From: Oscillospiraceae bacterium
GTDB lineage: Bacteria; Bacillota; Clostridia; Oscillospirales; Acutalibacteraceae
Direction of reading: 5' to 3'
DNA: 64,000 nt
Assembly (NCBI GenBank): GCA_015066595.1
Contig: SVNZ01000001.1
Location: 124,001-188,000, forward strand
The notes under the pieces were generated by a model. That model was not told the origin of the DNA. It saw only the letters and a list, made by a program, of their open reading frames with translations, and did not search any database. Shown one piece after another: positions 26,838-36,053 of this stretch. The translations under genes were made by a program, and so were the position numbers. Each line of letters begins with the position of its first letter. Position 1 is the first letter of the stretch.

Positions 26838-27356
26838 ATAGGCACAAAGGAACTTCAGATCAACGAAGAAATTCGTGATAAAGAACTACGTATCATTGGC
26901 GACGACGGTGCACAGCTCGGTATTATGAGTGCAACACAAGCGCTTGAAATCGCTACAGAAAAAAATCTTGACCTCGTTAAGATTGCACCACAGGCAACAC
27001 CGCCTGTATGTAAAATCATGGACTACGGCAAGTATCGCTTCGAGCAGGCTAAACGTGAGAAAGAAGCTAGAAAGAAACAGCATACTGTTGATGTTAAAGA
27101 AATCAAGCTTTCTCTTAATATTGACACACATGATTTCAATACTAAGCTTCGCCACGCACAGAAGTTTTTTGCTCACGGCGATAAAGTTAAAGTTTCTATT
27201 AGATTCAGAGGAAGAGAAATGGGCCATGCTGAGTATGGTTATGATACAATGCAGAGATTTGCTCAGGCTTGTCAAGAAGTTGCTAACATTGAAAAACCAG
27301 CTAAGCTTGAAGGCCGTCAAATGCTCATGTTCCTAGCACCAAAGTCAGCAAAGTAA
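26838..27356 (+). CDS. infC: Translation initiation factor IF-3, with an ATA start
   Basis: IF-3 keeps ribosomal subunits apart and checks the start codon. The 172-residue product has INEEIRDKELRIIGDDGAQLG at its N-terminus, ATPPVCKIMDYGKYRFE, the basic linker and the C-terminal domain ending KLEGRQMLMFLAP. The ORF track extends to an ATG inside the attenuator at 26760, which is unlikely. GGAGGT ends seven bases before an in-frame ATA at 26838; the family is known for rare start codons that let IF-3 control its own synthesis. No ATG, GTG or TTG fits. rpmI follows after 18 bases. Confidence 0.9.
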   Translation: MGTKELQINEEIRDKELRIIGDDGAQLGIMSATQALEIATEKNLDLVKIAPQATPPVCKIMDYGKYRFEQAKREKEARKKQHTVDVKEIKLSLNIDTHDFNTKLRHAQKFFAHGDKVKVSIRFRGREMGHAEYGYDTMQRFAQACQEVANIEKPAKLEGRQMLMFLAPKSAK

Positions 27357-27374
27357 TAAAAGGAGGACACTACA

Positions 27375-27572
27375 ATGCCTAAAATTAAAACACACAGCGG
27401 AGCTAAAAAGCGTTTCAAACTCACAAAGAACGGTAAAGTTATCCGCGCTCATGCTAACAAAAGACACATCCTGAACAAAAAGACAACTAAGCGCAAGAGA
27501 GGCTTGAGACAGAACGTTGTTGCTGATAAGACAAATGTAGCACAGGTTAAGCGCTTAATCCCTTACAAATAA
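27375..27572 (+). CDS. rpmI: 50S ribosomal protein L35
   Basis: The 65-residue basic product ([22 protein letters not shown]) is full-length L35. AAGGAGG precedes the ATG. It lies between infC and rplT as in nearly all bacteria, under the same leader control. Confidence 0.98.
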   Translation: MPKIKTHSGAKKRFKLTKNGKVIRAHANKRHILNKKTTKRKRGLRQNVVADKTNVAQVKRLIPYK

Positions 27573-27608
27573 TCGCTTATTCATTCTAACATTCGGAGGT
27601 AATATATA

Positions 27609-27959
27609 ATGGCACGTATTAAAGGCGCGATGATGACTCGCAAAAGAAGAAAAAAGACATTAAAACTTGCTAAAGGTTATTTTGGTGCTAAGAGTAAGCA
27701 TTTTAAGATGGCTAAACAGGCTGTTATGAAGTCTGGCAACTATGCTTATATCGGTCGTAAGCAGAAGAAGAGAGATTTCAGAAGACTCTGGATCACTCGT
27801 ATTTCAGCTGCTTGCAAGGCTAACGGCACAAACTATTCAACATTTATGAATGGCCTTAAAAAAGCTGGTATTACACTTAACAGAAAAATGCTTTCTGAGA
27901 TCGCTATCGCTGATCCAAAGGCATTCACAGCTCTTGTTGAGCAGGCTACAAAAGCATAA
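27609..27959 (+). CDS. rplT: 50S ribosomal protein L20
   Basis: The 116-residue product ([24 protein letters not shown]) is L20, an early assembly protein of the large subunit and the expected repressor that binds the infC leader. CGGAGGT precedes the ATG. A terminator follows. Confidence 0.98.
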   Translation: MARIKGAMMTRKRRKKTLKLAKGYFGAKSKHFKMAKQAVMKSGNYAYIGRKQKKRDFRRLWITRISAACKANGTNYSTFMNGLKKAGITLNRKMLSEIAIADPKAFTALVEQATKA

Positions 27960-27972
27960 AAAAGCTATAATT

Positions 27973-28001
27973 GCGTTTGGGGTTTGTCCCCAAACGCTTT
28001 T
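27973..28001 (+). terminator. Terminator after rplT
   Basis: GCGTTTGGGG-TTTGT-CCCCAAACGC is a perfect 10-bp stem followed by TTTTGCTT. The T-run is short, so some read-through into the next gene is possible. Confidence 0.78.
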
Positions 28002-28022
28002 GCTTATTATAGGAATTGTTTT

Positions 28023-28808
28023 ATGGAAATTATTAAAAGTAAAGATAACAAAACAATAAAATATATTTCAAAGCTTATCAAAAGTTCAAAATTCAGAAAA
28101 GAAGAGAACAGCTTTGTTGTTGAGGGTGTAAGAATGTGTGAAGAAGCCCTTAAAAACAATGCTGTTATTGAATATTTAGTATATTCTGTATCTTCTTTTG
28201 ATAAACACACCGATATCATTAAAAGACTTACTGATAAAGCTTTTTCTACATATTGTGTCGAAGATCGTATATTTTGTGCCTTATCTGATACAAAAACACC
28301 ACAGGGTGTGTTATGTGTAGTAAAAACACTTGACAAACAGGCTCACTTTGATACAATTAAAAAGAATGGAATATTATTGGCTCTTGATAATATTCAGGAC
28401 CCTACAAACCTTGGGACAATACTCAGATCTGCTGATGCATTAGGTATTAGCGGAGTGATTTTGTCCTCTGATTGCTGTGATGTTTATTCCCCAAAAGTAA
28501 CAAGAGGTAGTATGGGTGCGATTTTTAGAATGCCGTTTTATATCACAAAAGATTTACCTGCTTTTATCGCTTCGTTCAACGAGCATGGTACATCGTATGC
28601 TTGTGTACTTGATGATGCTGCTACTAAAATAAGTGAAGTGAAATTCACTGCTCCTGTGTTATCTGTGATCGGTAATGAGGGTAATGGGATTTCTTTTGAT
28701 GTTATAAATGCGTGCAACAAGAAGCTTTACATTCCAATGTATAACAACGCTGAATCCTTAAATGCGGCGGTTGCTGCTAGTATTATTATGTGGGAAATGA
28801 GCAAATGA
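28023..28808 (+). CDS. TrmH/SpoU family RNA 2'-O-methyltransferase
   Basis: The 261-residue protein has an N-terminal substrate-binding domain (residues 1-100) and a SPOUT domain with the SpoU motifs LDNIQDPTNLGTILRSADALG, VIGNEGNGIS and KKLYIPMYNNAESLNAAVAASI. It methylates a ribose in 23S rRNA or tRNA; the exact nucleotide is unclear. ATG at 28023 (TAGGA upstream) is preferred to the ORF-track start at 27984, which lies in the rplT terminator. It ends overlapping dprA (ATGA). Confidence 0.92.
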   Translation: MEIIKSKDNKTIKYISKLIKSSKFRKEENSFVVEGVRMCEEALKNNAVIEYLVYSVSSFDKHTDIIKRLTDKAFSTYCVEDRIFCALSDTKTPQGVLCVVKTLDKQAHFDTIKKNGILLALDNIQDPTNLGTILRSADALGISGVILSSDCCDVYSPKVTRGSMGAIFRMPFYITKDLPAFIASFNEHGTSYACVLDDAATKISEVKFTAPVLSVIGNEGNGISFDVINACNKKLYIPMYNNAESLNAAVAASIIMWEMSK

Positions 28809-29956
28809 AAAAATCCACCAGATATTGGATGTGGCTATCTTTAGCTATTGGTGTCAACAACTATAAGCAAAAGAGAATCTACGAAACTTATGACAGTATT
28901 ATAGATTTTTATGAAGGCGGCATATATGAATGGCGTCTTAGTGGTGTTTTTTCCGAGAAAGATATTGCTTCACTTTCTAATACTAAGCTTAGTGATGCTG
29001 ATCAAATGATTGAAAAATGTAATAATTTAAATATATCTGTCGTGTCTTTTGATGATGAAAGCTACCCTGATAAACTGCGTGATATTTATGCACCACCTTG
29101 TATTTTATATGTATGGGGTGATCTACCTGATTTTAAGTCACGACTTAGCATTGCTATGGTAGGAACCAGAAACGCTACACAATATGGCGTTATGGCTTCT
29201 CATGTGCTATCTTCAAGTTTGGCTAAGCTTGGTGTTATTATAGTAAGTGGTGGTGCGTTAGGAATAGACAGTGCGTCACATATCGGAGCACTTGAAGCGA
29301 ATGGTACAACTGTTTGCGTTTTAGGTTGCGGTATTGACTACAGATACTTAATGTCAAATGCTTCGCTTCGCAAGAATATTGCAAGCACCGGTGCGGTTAT
29401 ATCTGAATATCCACCGGGGACAAAGTCGTTTCCTGGCAACTTTCCGGTTAGAAACAGAATTATTTCCGGTTTGTCAAATGGTGTTGTTGTTGTAGAAGCT
29501 GACGAGAAGAGTGGCTCGCTAATTACTGTAAACCATGCTTTAGAACAGGGAAGAGAAGTATTTGCTGTTATGGGAAATATTAACTCCAGATATTCTACAG
29601 GCACAAACAAGATGATTAAGGATGGTGCGACACCTGTTACATCATACAAAGATATTATCGATGCTTTTCCGGAGTATGAAATATATTGTGACTCAAAAAT
29701 TGTTGATGATACTACTGAGTATTCATCAAATAATAGTTTGGAAGATAATAATCCCCCTTCAAAACATCAAAATAACCTTGATTTATCTGATGCTGTCAGC
29801 AAAATATATCATTGTATAGGTAATGATCCTATACATATCGATCAAATTGTGGTGAAATCAGGACTTCCTGTCAGTAAAGTTCTGCAATCACTGACTGAAC
29901 TTGAATTACTTTCGCTAATAACTTGCCACAAAGGCAGACTATATAAATTAGCTTGA
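28805..29956 (+). CDS. dprA: DNA-processing protein DprA/Smf
   Basis: DprA binds incoming single-stranded DNA and loads RecA in transformation. The 383-residue product has the Rossmann-like DprA core: MVGTRNATQYG, IVSGGALGIDSASHIGAL, FPVRNRIISGLS and EKSGSLITVNHALEQGREVFAV, plus a C-terminal winged-helix-like segment (about 315-383). The start at 28805 overlaps the preceding stop (ATGA); the ORF-track GTG at 28790 has no better signal. Confidence 0.94.
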   Translation: MKKSTRYWMWLSLAIGVNNYKQKRIYETYDSIIDFYEGGIYEWRLSGVFSEKDIASLSNTKLSDADQMIEKCNNLNISVVSFDDESYPDKLRDIYAPPCILYVWGDLPDFKSRLSIAMVGTRNATQYGVMASHVLSSSLAKLGVIIVSGGALGIDSASHIGALEANGTTVCVLGCGIDYRYLMSNASLRKNIASTGAVISEYPPGTKSFPGNFPVRNRIISGLSNGVVVVEADEKSGSLITVNHALEQGREVFAVMGNINSRYSTGTNKMIKDGATPVTSYKDIIDAFPEYEIYCDSKIVDDTTEYSSNNSLEDNNPPSKHQNNLDLSDAVSKIYHCIGNDPIHIDQIVVKSGLPVSKVLQSLTELELLSLITCHKGRLYKLA

Positions 29957-29973
29957 TTTTTAGGAGGACAAAA

Positions 29974-32043
29974 ATGTCAAATTTGGTAATCGTGGAGTCT
30001 CCTGCAAAAGCGAAGACTATCAAAAAATATCTTGGTAAAGATTTTGATGTTGTTGCATCAATGGGACACGTGCGAGATTTACCTTCTGCTCGTCTGAGCG
30101 TTGATCTTAACAACGATTTCACACCAAGATATGAAATTATAAAAGGTAAAGAAAAGCTTGTAGAAGAACTTGTATCGTTATCTCAGAAATGCGATAATGT
30201 TTATCTTGCAACTGACCCTGATAGAGAGGGTGAGGCGATTTCTTGGCATTTAGCATATATTCTTAACTTGGATTTGGATAAAACAAACCGTGTTGAATTC
30301 AACGAAATAACAAAAACAGGTATTTCTAATGGTATGTCAAATCCTCGTTCTATTAACATAGACCTTGTTAATGCTCAGCAGGCACGTAGAATTCTTGACA
30401 GAATTGTTGGTTATAAGCTTAGCCCGTTTGTGTCTCAAAAAATCCACAGAGGACTTTCCGCGGGACGAGTACAGTCAGTTGCTGTTAGAATTGTAGTCGA
30501 TAGAGAACTTGAAATACGTGCATTTAAGCCTGAAGAATACTGGACTATTGATACAAAGCTGGTACCAAAGGGTTCTCGTAAATCTTTTTCAGCTTCCCTT
30601 TACGGTAATGAGAATGGTAAGCTTAAAATATCACGCAAAGAAGAGGCAGATAAAATTATTTCTGATCTTGATGGAGCCGATTTTGTTATCACAAAAGTAA
30701 AAAATTCAACCAGAAAGAAATCACCAGCTCCTCCGTTTATAACTTCGACCTTACAACAGGAAGCGTCACGTAAGCTTGGTTTTCAGTCAAGAAAAACAAT
30801 GAAAATCGCACAGGAACTATACGAAGGTGTTGAGATCGAAGGCATAGGTGCTATCGGTCTTATCACATATATGCGTACTGACTCATTGAGAATTTCTGCT
30901 GATGCTGTCAGCGAAGCGTCAAAATATATTGGTGAGAATTTTGGTGAAAAGTATCTACCTTCTAAGCCTAGATTCTTTAAATCTCGTTCTAACGCACAGG
31001 ATGGTCACGAAGCTATCAGACCATCTACGCCTTCATTGTCGCCAATGTCAATAAAATCAAGCCTTTCAAACGATCAATTTAAGCTCTACAAGCTTATCTG
31101 GGAGCGTTTTATGGCATCACAGATGGCTGATTGTATCCAAAAAACAACACAGGCTGATATTACAGCAAATGGTTATGTTTTCAAAGCGTCTGGTTATAAA
31201 GTTGATTTTGATGGTTTTACAACATTATATATTGAGAGCAAGGATGAAGCTCAAGAAAAAGAAACTCAGCTTCCACCGCTTGAAAACGGTGCCTTATGCA
31301 AAGTTAAAGATATCGCTCAAAATCAGCATTTTACGCAGCCACCTGCACGCTTTACTGAAGCGTCACTTATCAAAGCTATGGAAGAGTATGGTATTGGTAG
31401 ACCATCTACTTACGCTGCAACTATCTCTACAATTACAAGCAGAGAGTATGTAAAGCGTGATGGGAAGATGCTTGTTCCGACAGAACTCGGAGAAACATTA
31501 GCTCAGCTTATGAAAGAGCGTTTCCCCAAAATTGTTAATGTTAAGTTTACCGCTCAGATGGAACAGGATCTTGATACTGTTGAGAGTGGCGATGTAGAGT
31601 GGGTCAAACTGCTCGACCAGTTCTATACAGATTTTGATAAAACACTCAAAAAAGCTAAGGCTGATATGGCTGGCGTTAAGCTTCAACTAAAAGAGGATGA
31701 AACTGATATCATCTGCGAAAAATGCGGCAAAAAAATGGTCGTTAAAGTCGGAAGATATGGTAAATTTATCGCATGTCCTGGCTATCCTGAGTGCAAGAAC
31801 GTAAAGAAATATGTTGAAGAGGCCGGCACAACTTGTCCAAAATGTGGCGGTAACGTAATTATTAAGCACACCAAGAAGGGTAAGGCTTTTTATGGATGTA
31901 GCAATTATCCTAAGTGCGATTTTGTCTCATGGTATGAGCCTGTAGATGAAAAATGTCCACAATGCGGTGATATTCTCTTCAAAAAGAAAGGTAAAAAAGC
32001 TACAATATTCTGTCAAAGAGAAGGCTGTGGCTATAAGAAATAA
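29974..32043 (+). CDS. topA: DNA topoisomerase I
   Basis: A type IA topoisomerase that relaxes negative supercoils. The 689-residue protein starts MSNLVIVESPAKAKTIKKYLG (Toprim), has DPDREGEAISWH, the active-site Tyr in GLITYMRTDS, and three C-terminal four-Cys zinc fingers (CEKCGKKM, CPKCGGN, CPQCGD). ATG at 29974 follows TTAGGAGG and replaces the ORF-track start. dprA-topA-trmFO is a standard Firmicutes order. Confidence 0.97.
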   Translation: MSNLVIVESPAKAKTIKKYLGKDFDVVASMGHVRDLPSARLSVDLNNDFTPRYEIIKGKEKLVEELVSLSQKCDNVYLATDPDREGEAISWHLAYILNLDLDKTNRVEFNEITKTGISNGMSNPRSINIDLVNAQQARRILDRIVGYKLSPFVSQKIHRGLSAGRVQSVAVRIVVDRELEIRAFKPEEYWTIDTKLVPKGSRKSFSASLYGNENGKLKISRKEEADKIISDLDGADFVITKVKNSTRKKSPAPPFITSTLQQEASRKLGFQSRKTMKIAQELYEGVEIEGIGAIGLITYMRTDSLRISADAVSEASKYIGENFGEKYLPSKPRFFKSRSNAQDGHEAIRPSTPSLSPMSIKSSLSNDQFKLYKLIWERFMASQMADCIQKTTQADITANGYVFKASGYKVDFDGFTTLYIESKDEAQEKETQLPPLENGALCKVKDIAQNQHFTQPPARFTEASLIKAMEEYGIGRPSTYAATISTITSREYVKRDGKMLVPTELGETLAQLMKERFPKIVNVKFTAQMEQDLDTVESGDVEWVKLLDQFYTDFDKTLKKAKADMAGVKLQLKEDETDIICEKCGKKMVVKVGRYGKFIACPGYPECKNVKKYVEEAGTTCPKCGGNVIIKHTKKGKAFYGCSNYPKCDFVSWYEPVDEKCPQCGDILFKKKGKKATIFCQREGCGYKK

Positions 32044-33356
32044 TGACTGTTAATGTTTTTGGAGCTGGCCTTGCCGGATGTGAGGCGGCGTATCAGTTAG
32101 CAAAACGTGGTATAAAAGTCAGACTATATGATATGAAACCACACAAAAAGACACCTGCGCATAGTAGTGAGAAGTTAGCTGAGCTTGTTTGTTCTAATTC
32201 GCTGAAAGCTAGACGTGTTGAATCGGCAGCCGGTTTACTTAAAGAAGAAATGCGCCATCTTGATTCATTGTTAGTGAAATTCGCTGACAAGTGTTCTGTA
32301 CCTGCGGGTGGAGCCTTGGCTGTTGACAGAGATCTGTTTTCATCAATGGTTACTGATGCTGTCAAAAATCATGAAAACATAACTTTTGTAAGCGATGAGA
32401 TTGAGGTTATTCCTGATGACGCGATATCTATTGTTGCTACAGGACCTCTGACGTCATACGCATTGTCTGAACATATAAGTGGAAGACTGGGGGATCAGTT
32501 GTCATTTTTTGATGCTGCTGCACCAATTGTCAGCGCAGATAGTATTGATATGCAACACGCTTTTTTTGAGTCAAGATATGGCAAAGGCGATGGAGATGAT
32601 TATCTCAACTGTCCGCTCAACAAAGAAGAATATGAGATATTTTATGATGCACTCGTGAGTGCTGAGCGTGCACCTGTACACGACTTTGATGTTAGAGACC
32701 CTAAAGTGTACGAAGGCTGTATGCCGATTGAAGTGCTGGCGCAGCGTGGTGTTGACACTATTCGTTTTGGTCCGATGAAACCGGTTGGACTTAGAGATCC
32801 AAAAACAGGACACAGGCCTTGGGCTGTGCTTCAGCTTAGAAAAGAAACTGCAAGTGGCGAGATGTTCAACCTGGTTGGGTTTCAGACTAACCTAAAGTTT
32901 TCTGAACAAAAACGTGTTTTTGGATTGATCCCTGCGTTAAAAAATGCAGAGTTTTTGAGATACGGTGTTATGCATCGAAATACTTTTATAAATTCACCTA
33001 AGCTTTTGGGAGCCGACTATGCATTGCGTGCTAATAATAACATCTTCTTCGCTGGACAGATTACCGGTGTCGAGGGTTATATGGAATCAGCTTCTTCAGG
33101 TCTTGTTGCCGGCATAAATGCATATATGCGTGTAAGCGGTAGGAATACTGTTGTGTTTCCTGAATCTACAATGATCGGATCTCTTTCACGATACATTAGT
33201 GATGAAACAGTTTCGGATTTTCAGCCAATGGGTGCAAATTTAGGTGTGTTACCACCTCTTGAAGACAGACCAAGAGATAAGTCACTAAGGGGTGCTATGT
33301 ATGCACAACGTTCACTTATTAGTTTAGATAGTTTTATTAAAGATAATAATTTATAA
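32043..33356 (+). CDS. trmFO: Methylenetetrahydrofolate--tRNA-(uracil-54-C5)-methyltransferase
   Basis: TrmFO makes ribothymidine at tRNA position 54 using methylene-THF and FAD. The 437-residue protein has the FAD-binding VFGAGLAGCEAAYQLAKRG, SEKLAELVCSNSLKA, and the GQITGVEGYMESASSG motif. Its ATG shares one base with the topA stop (TAATG). Confidence 0.96.
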   Translation: MTVNVFGAGLAGCEAAYQLAKRGIKVRLYDMKPHKKTPAHSSEKLAELVCSNSLKARRVESAAGLLKEEMRHLDSLLVKFADKCSVPAGGALAVDRDLFSSMVTDAVKNHENITFVSDEIEVIPDDAISIVATGPLTSYALSEHISGRLGDQLSFFDAAAPIVSADSIDMQHAFFESRYGKGDGDDYLNCPLNKEEYEIFYDALVSAERAPVHDFDVRDPKVYEGCMPIEVLAQRGVDTIRFGPMKPVGLRDPKTGHRPWAVLQLRKETASGEMFNLVGFQTNLKFSEQKRVFGLIPALKNAEFLRYGVMHRNTFINSPKLLGADYALRANNNIFFAGQITGVEGYMESASSGLVAGINAYMRVSGRNTVVFPESTMIGSLSRYISDETVSDFQPMGANLGVLPPLEDRPRDKSLRGAMYAQRSLISLDSFIKDNNL

Positions 33357-33369
33357 ATGGGGTAAAGAT

Positions 33370-34386
33370 ATGAACATTATAGTGGATGCTTTTGGTGGTG
33401 ATAATGCACCACTTGAGATAATTAAAGGCTCATTAGATGCAAAATATGAGTATGGTGTAGATATCACTCTTGTTGGTAATGAAGAGATTATCAGAAAAGT
33501 TTCGAGTGAAAATCAACTGGATATAAATGGTGTTACTATAGTTCATGCTGATTCTGTTATTTCACAAAACGAGGCTGGCACTGAAGTTCTTAAGTCTAAA
33601 AAAGATAGTTCTATGGCTGTTGGTCTGAAGCTTTTGCATGATGGTAAGGGTGATGCTTTTGTGTCAGCAGGTAACAGCGGTGCTGTCTGCGTAGGAGCAA
33701 CTCTCATAGTAAAACGTATTAAAGGTATCAAGAGGCCTGGCTTTGCTCCTGTTATTCCCACACTTGAGGGCAATATGATGCTTATTGACTGCGGCGCTAA
33801 TGTTGAATGTAAACCGCAGATGCTTTTGCAATTTGGCATTATGGGTTCTATATATATGGAAAGAGTAATGGGAATTAAAAATCCCCGTGTTGGTCTTGCA
33901 AATGTTGGCAGTGAGCCACATAAAGGCGGAGAACTCCAGCTTAAAACATATGAGCTGTTAGAGCAGTCCAAGCTGAACTTTATAGGTAACATCGAGGGCA
34001 GAGATGTGGCTGTCGGCGGATGTGAAGTGTGTGTATCCGACGGATTTACCGGAAACCTTATATTAAAAACATATGAGGGTGTAGCAGGTGCTTTGATGAG
34101 CAAGATAAAAGGGGTCTTTAACAAAAACTTAAAGAACAAACTTGCCGCTGCTATGGTTTACTCTGATTTTAAAGAGATGAAAAAGTCTATTGACTATAAT
34201 GAGTTTGGCGGAGCACCTATCATCGGCTGTTCAAAACCTGTATTTAAAGCTCATGGAAGTTCTAATGCAAAAACTTTCAAGAGTGCTATCAGACTCACCA
34301 AAGAATATGTTGAGAATAATGTTGTAGAGGAGATATCCGCTGCACTTAAAGAGTATAATGAGGGAGCTAAAGTATCCAATGAATGA
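33370..34386 (+). CDS. plsX: Phosphate acyltransferase PlsX
   Basis: PlsX converts acyl-ACP to acyl phosphate, the first step of phospholipid synthesis in Gram-positives. The 338-residue protein has the family start IVDAFGGDNAP, GNSGAVCVGA, and the C-terminal GGAPIIGCSKPVFKAHGSS. TGGGGTAA-type sequence precedes the ATG. An acpP gene often lies between plsX and rnc; here rnc overlaps plsX directly. Confidence 0.96.
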   Translation: MNIIVDAFGGDNAPLEIIKGSLDAKYEYGVDITLVGNEEIIRKVSSENQLDINGVTIVHADSVISQNEAGTEVLKSKKDSSMAVGLKLLHDGKGDAFVSAGNSGAVCVGATLIVKRIKGIKRPGFAPVIPTLEGNMMLIDCGANVECKPQMLLQFGIMGSIYMERVMGIKNPRVGLANVGSEPHKGGELQLKTYELLEQSKLNFIGNIEGRDVAVGGCEVCVSDGFTGNLILKTYEGVAGALMSKIKGVFNKNLKNKLAAAMVYSDFKEMKKSIDYNEFGGAPIIGCSKPVFKAHGSSNAKTFKSAIRLTKEYVENNVVEEISAALKEYNEGAKVSNE

Positions 34387-35053
34387 ATTGCAAAATAAGA
34401 TTGGATATAAATTTAATAATGTAGATTTGCTTAAAGAGGCACTGACACATTCATCATTTGCTAACGAACAGCATAAAAAACTCAAATGCAATGAAAGACT
34501 TGAGTTTTTAGGAGATGCAGTGCTGTCTATTGTTGTGTCTGATTATATCTTTGCAAATTGTCCGAAGTTACCTGAAGGTGAACTCACTAAACTCAGAGCA
34601 TCACTGGTGTGCGAAAAGAGTCTACATAAATTTGCTAGAGAAATTGATTTAGGAAAACACCTTCTTTTGAGTCATGGTGAGAAGAGAAACGGTGGAGCGA
34701 GAAGAGCATCTATATTATCTGATGCATTCGAGGCAGTTATTGCTGCTGTTTATCTTGATGGAGGTATCGAACCGGCAAGAAAGCATATATTGCGCTTTGT
34801 TGTGCCAGAAATAGAGCACAGAAAAACCATTTCTTTCAAAGATTACAAAACATCTCTTCAAGAAATTATTCAAAAAAATCCCGGTGAGAAACTTGAATAT
34901 ATTTTGGTGTCTTCCAGTGGCCCTGATCATGACAAACACTTCAAGGTCGAAGTTCATCTTAACAGTAATGTTATAGGTCGAGGTGGAGGAAAGAGTAAAA
35001 AAGAAGCTGAACAACAAGCAGCTCGAGAGGCACTGGAGTTGATGGGTTATTAA
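34379..35053 (+). CDS. rnc: Ribonuclease III
   Basis: RNase III cuts double-stranded RNA in rRNA and mRNA processing. The 224-residue product has the signature NERLEFLGDAVLS, LSDAFEAVIAAVYLDGG and a C-terminal double-stranded RNA-binding domain (YKTSLQEIIQ...GRGGGKSKKEAEQQAAREAL). ATG at 34379 overlaps the end of plsX; the ORF-track ATG at 34358 would add seven residues and remains possible. The protein ends LMGY; one base change in its stop region would lengthen it by a few residues (see findings). Confidence 0.95.
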   Translation: MNELQNKIGYKFNNVDLLKEALTHSSFANEQHKKLKCNERLEFLGDAVLSIVVSDYIFANCPKLPEGELTKLRASLVCEKSLHKFAREIDLGKHLLLSHGEKRNGGARRASILSDAFEAVIAAVYLDGGIEPARKHILRFVVPEIEHRKTISFKDYKTSLQEIIQKNPGEKLEYILVSSSGPDHDKHFKVEVHLNSNVIGRGGGKSKKEAEQQAAREALELMGY

Positions 35054-36041
35054 ACACTCTAATGTAGCTATATTTGTACCACATAACGGGTGTCCGCATC
35101 AGTGCAGTTTTTGCAACCAGCGTAGCATTGTTGGACAAGCTTATCAACCCACAAAGGATGATGTTAAGAAGACGCTCTCATCAGCGCTTAATTCGCTAAA
35201 AGAAAATAGCATAAATGCAGAAATTGCTTTTTTTGGAGGTAGTTTTACTGCGATTGATAGGGACTATATGATTTCTCTGCTCGATGCAACAAAAGAATAT
35301 ATCGATAAATTCAAGGGTATCAGGATTTCTACACGCCCCGATTGCATTGATAGTGAAGTGCTCGATGTACTTAAAAGATATAAAATTACTTCTATTGAGC
35401 TTGGTGCTCAGTCCATGTGCGATGAAGTACTTAAAGCAAATAATAGGGGACACAGCGTACAAGATGTATATAATGCGTCTGAACTTATCAAAAAATACAG
35501 ATTCTCATTGGGACTTCAGATGATGACAGGATTATATAAGGCTTCTGTGGATTCTGATTTAGAAACCGCTAATAAGTTCATCGATATTAAGCCTGATACT
35601 GTACGTATTTATCCTACTGTAGTGATGAAAAACACAGCGCTTGAGGATTTATACAATAACGGTGAATATTCTTCACCGTCACTTGACGAAACTGTTAACT
35701 TGTGTTCAAAGTTGTTGCTAATGTTTGATGAAAATAATATTTCAGTCATAAGAATGGGACTTCATCACAGTGAGAGTTTAGAGAATGATATGGTAGCAGG
35801 TACATATCATCCGTCATTCAGAGAACTGTGTGAAAGTAAAATTATGTTTGATAAACTGCTTAGTTTATTAAGGGATAATAACATCGAAGGTGATTGCGAA
35901 GTTCTTGTTTCGCCTTTTTGTGTATCAAAATTAGTTGGAAATAAAAAGTCTAATTTAATTAGACTTAATGAGTTAGGATATAATATCAAAATTACTCAAA
36001 GCGATTCTATAAAGTATATGGAAATCGCCTTGAAAAACTAA
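35049..36041 (+). CDS. Radical SAM protein, Elp3-like family, with a probable ATT start
   Basis: The ORF track shows only a fragment from 35268, which would lack the iron-sulfur motif. The same frame is open back to a TGA at 35040 and encodes KHSNVAIFVPHNGCPHQCSFCNQ, containing the CxxxCxxC cluster motif, and EIAFFGGSFTAI, so the real protein is about 330 residues. There is no in-frame ATG, GTG, TTG or CTG ahead of the motif. The residue aligned with the usual Met of this family is encoded by ATT at 35049, which overlaps the rnc stop and has GGAG about ten bases upstream. Its role is unknown; it conservedly lies between rnc and smc in Clostridia. Confidence 0.8.
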   Translation: MKHSNVAIFVPHNGCPHQCSFCNQRSIVGQAYQPTKDDVKKTLSSALNSLKENSINAEIAFFGGSFTAIDRDYMISLLDATKEYIDKFKGIRISTRPDCIDSEVLDVLKRYKITSIELGAQSMCDEVLKANNRGHSVQDVYNASELIKKYRFSLGLQMMTGLYKASVDSDLETANKFIDIKPDTVRIYPTVVMKNTALEDLYNNGEYSSPSLDETVNLCSKLLLMFDENNISVIRMGLHHSESLENDMVAGTYHPSFRELCESKIMFDKLLSLLRDNNIEGDCEVLVSPFCVSKLVGNKKSNLIRLNELGYNIKITQSDSIKYMEIALKN

Positions 36042-36053
36042 GAGGGGTAAGTT

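Noticed and set aside
33543-34139. 198-residue minus-strand ORF
   Set aside because: Shadow of plsX; the plus-strand frame is a clear full-length enzyme.
35040-35060. Programmed frameshift fusing rnc to the radical SAM protein
   Set aside because: No slippery heptamer is present at the rnc stop and the ATT start with GGAG upstream is simpler; not fully excluded.
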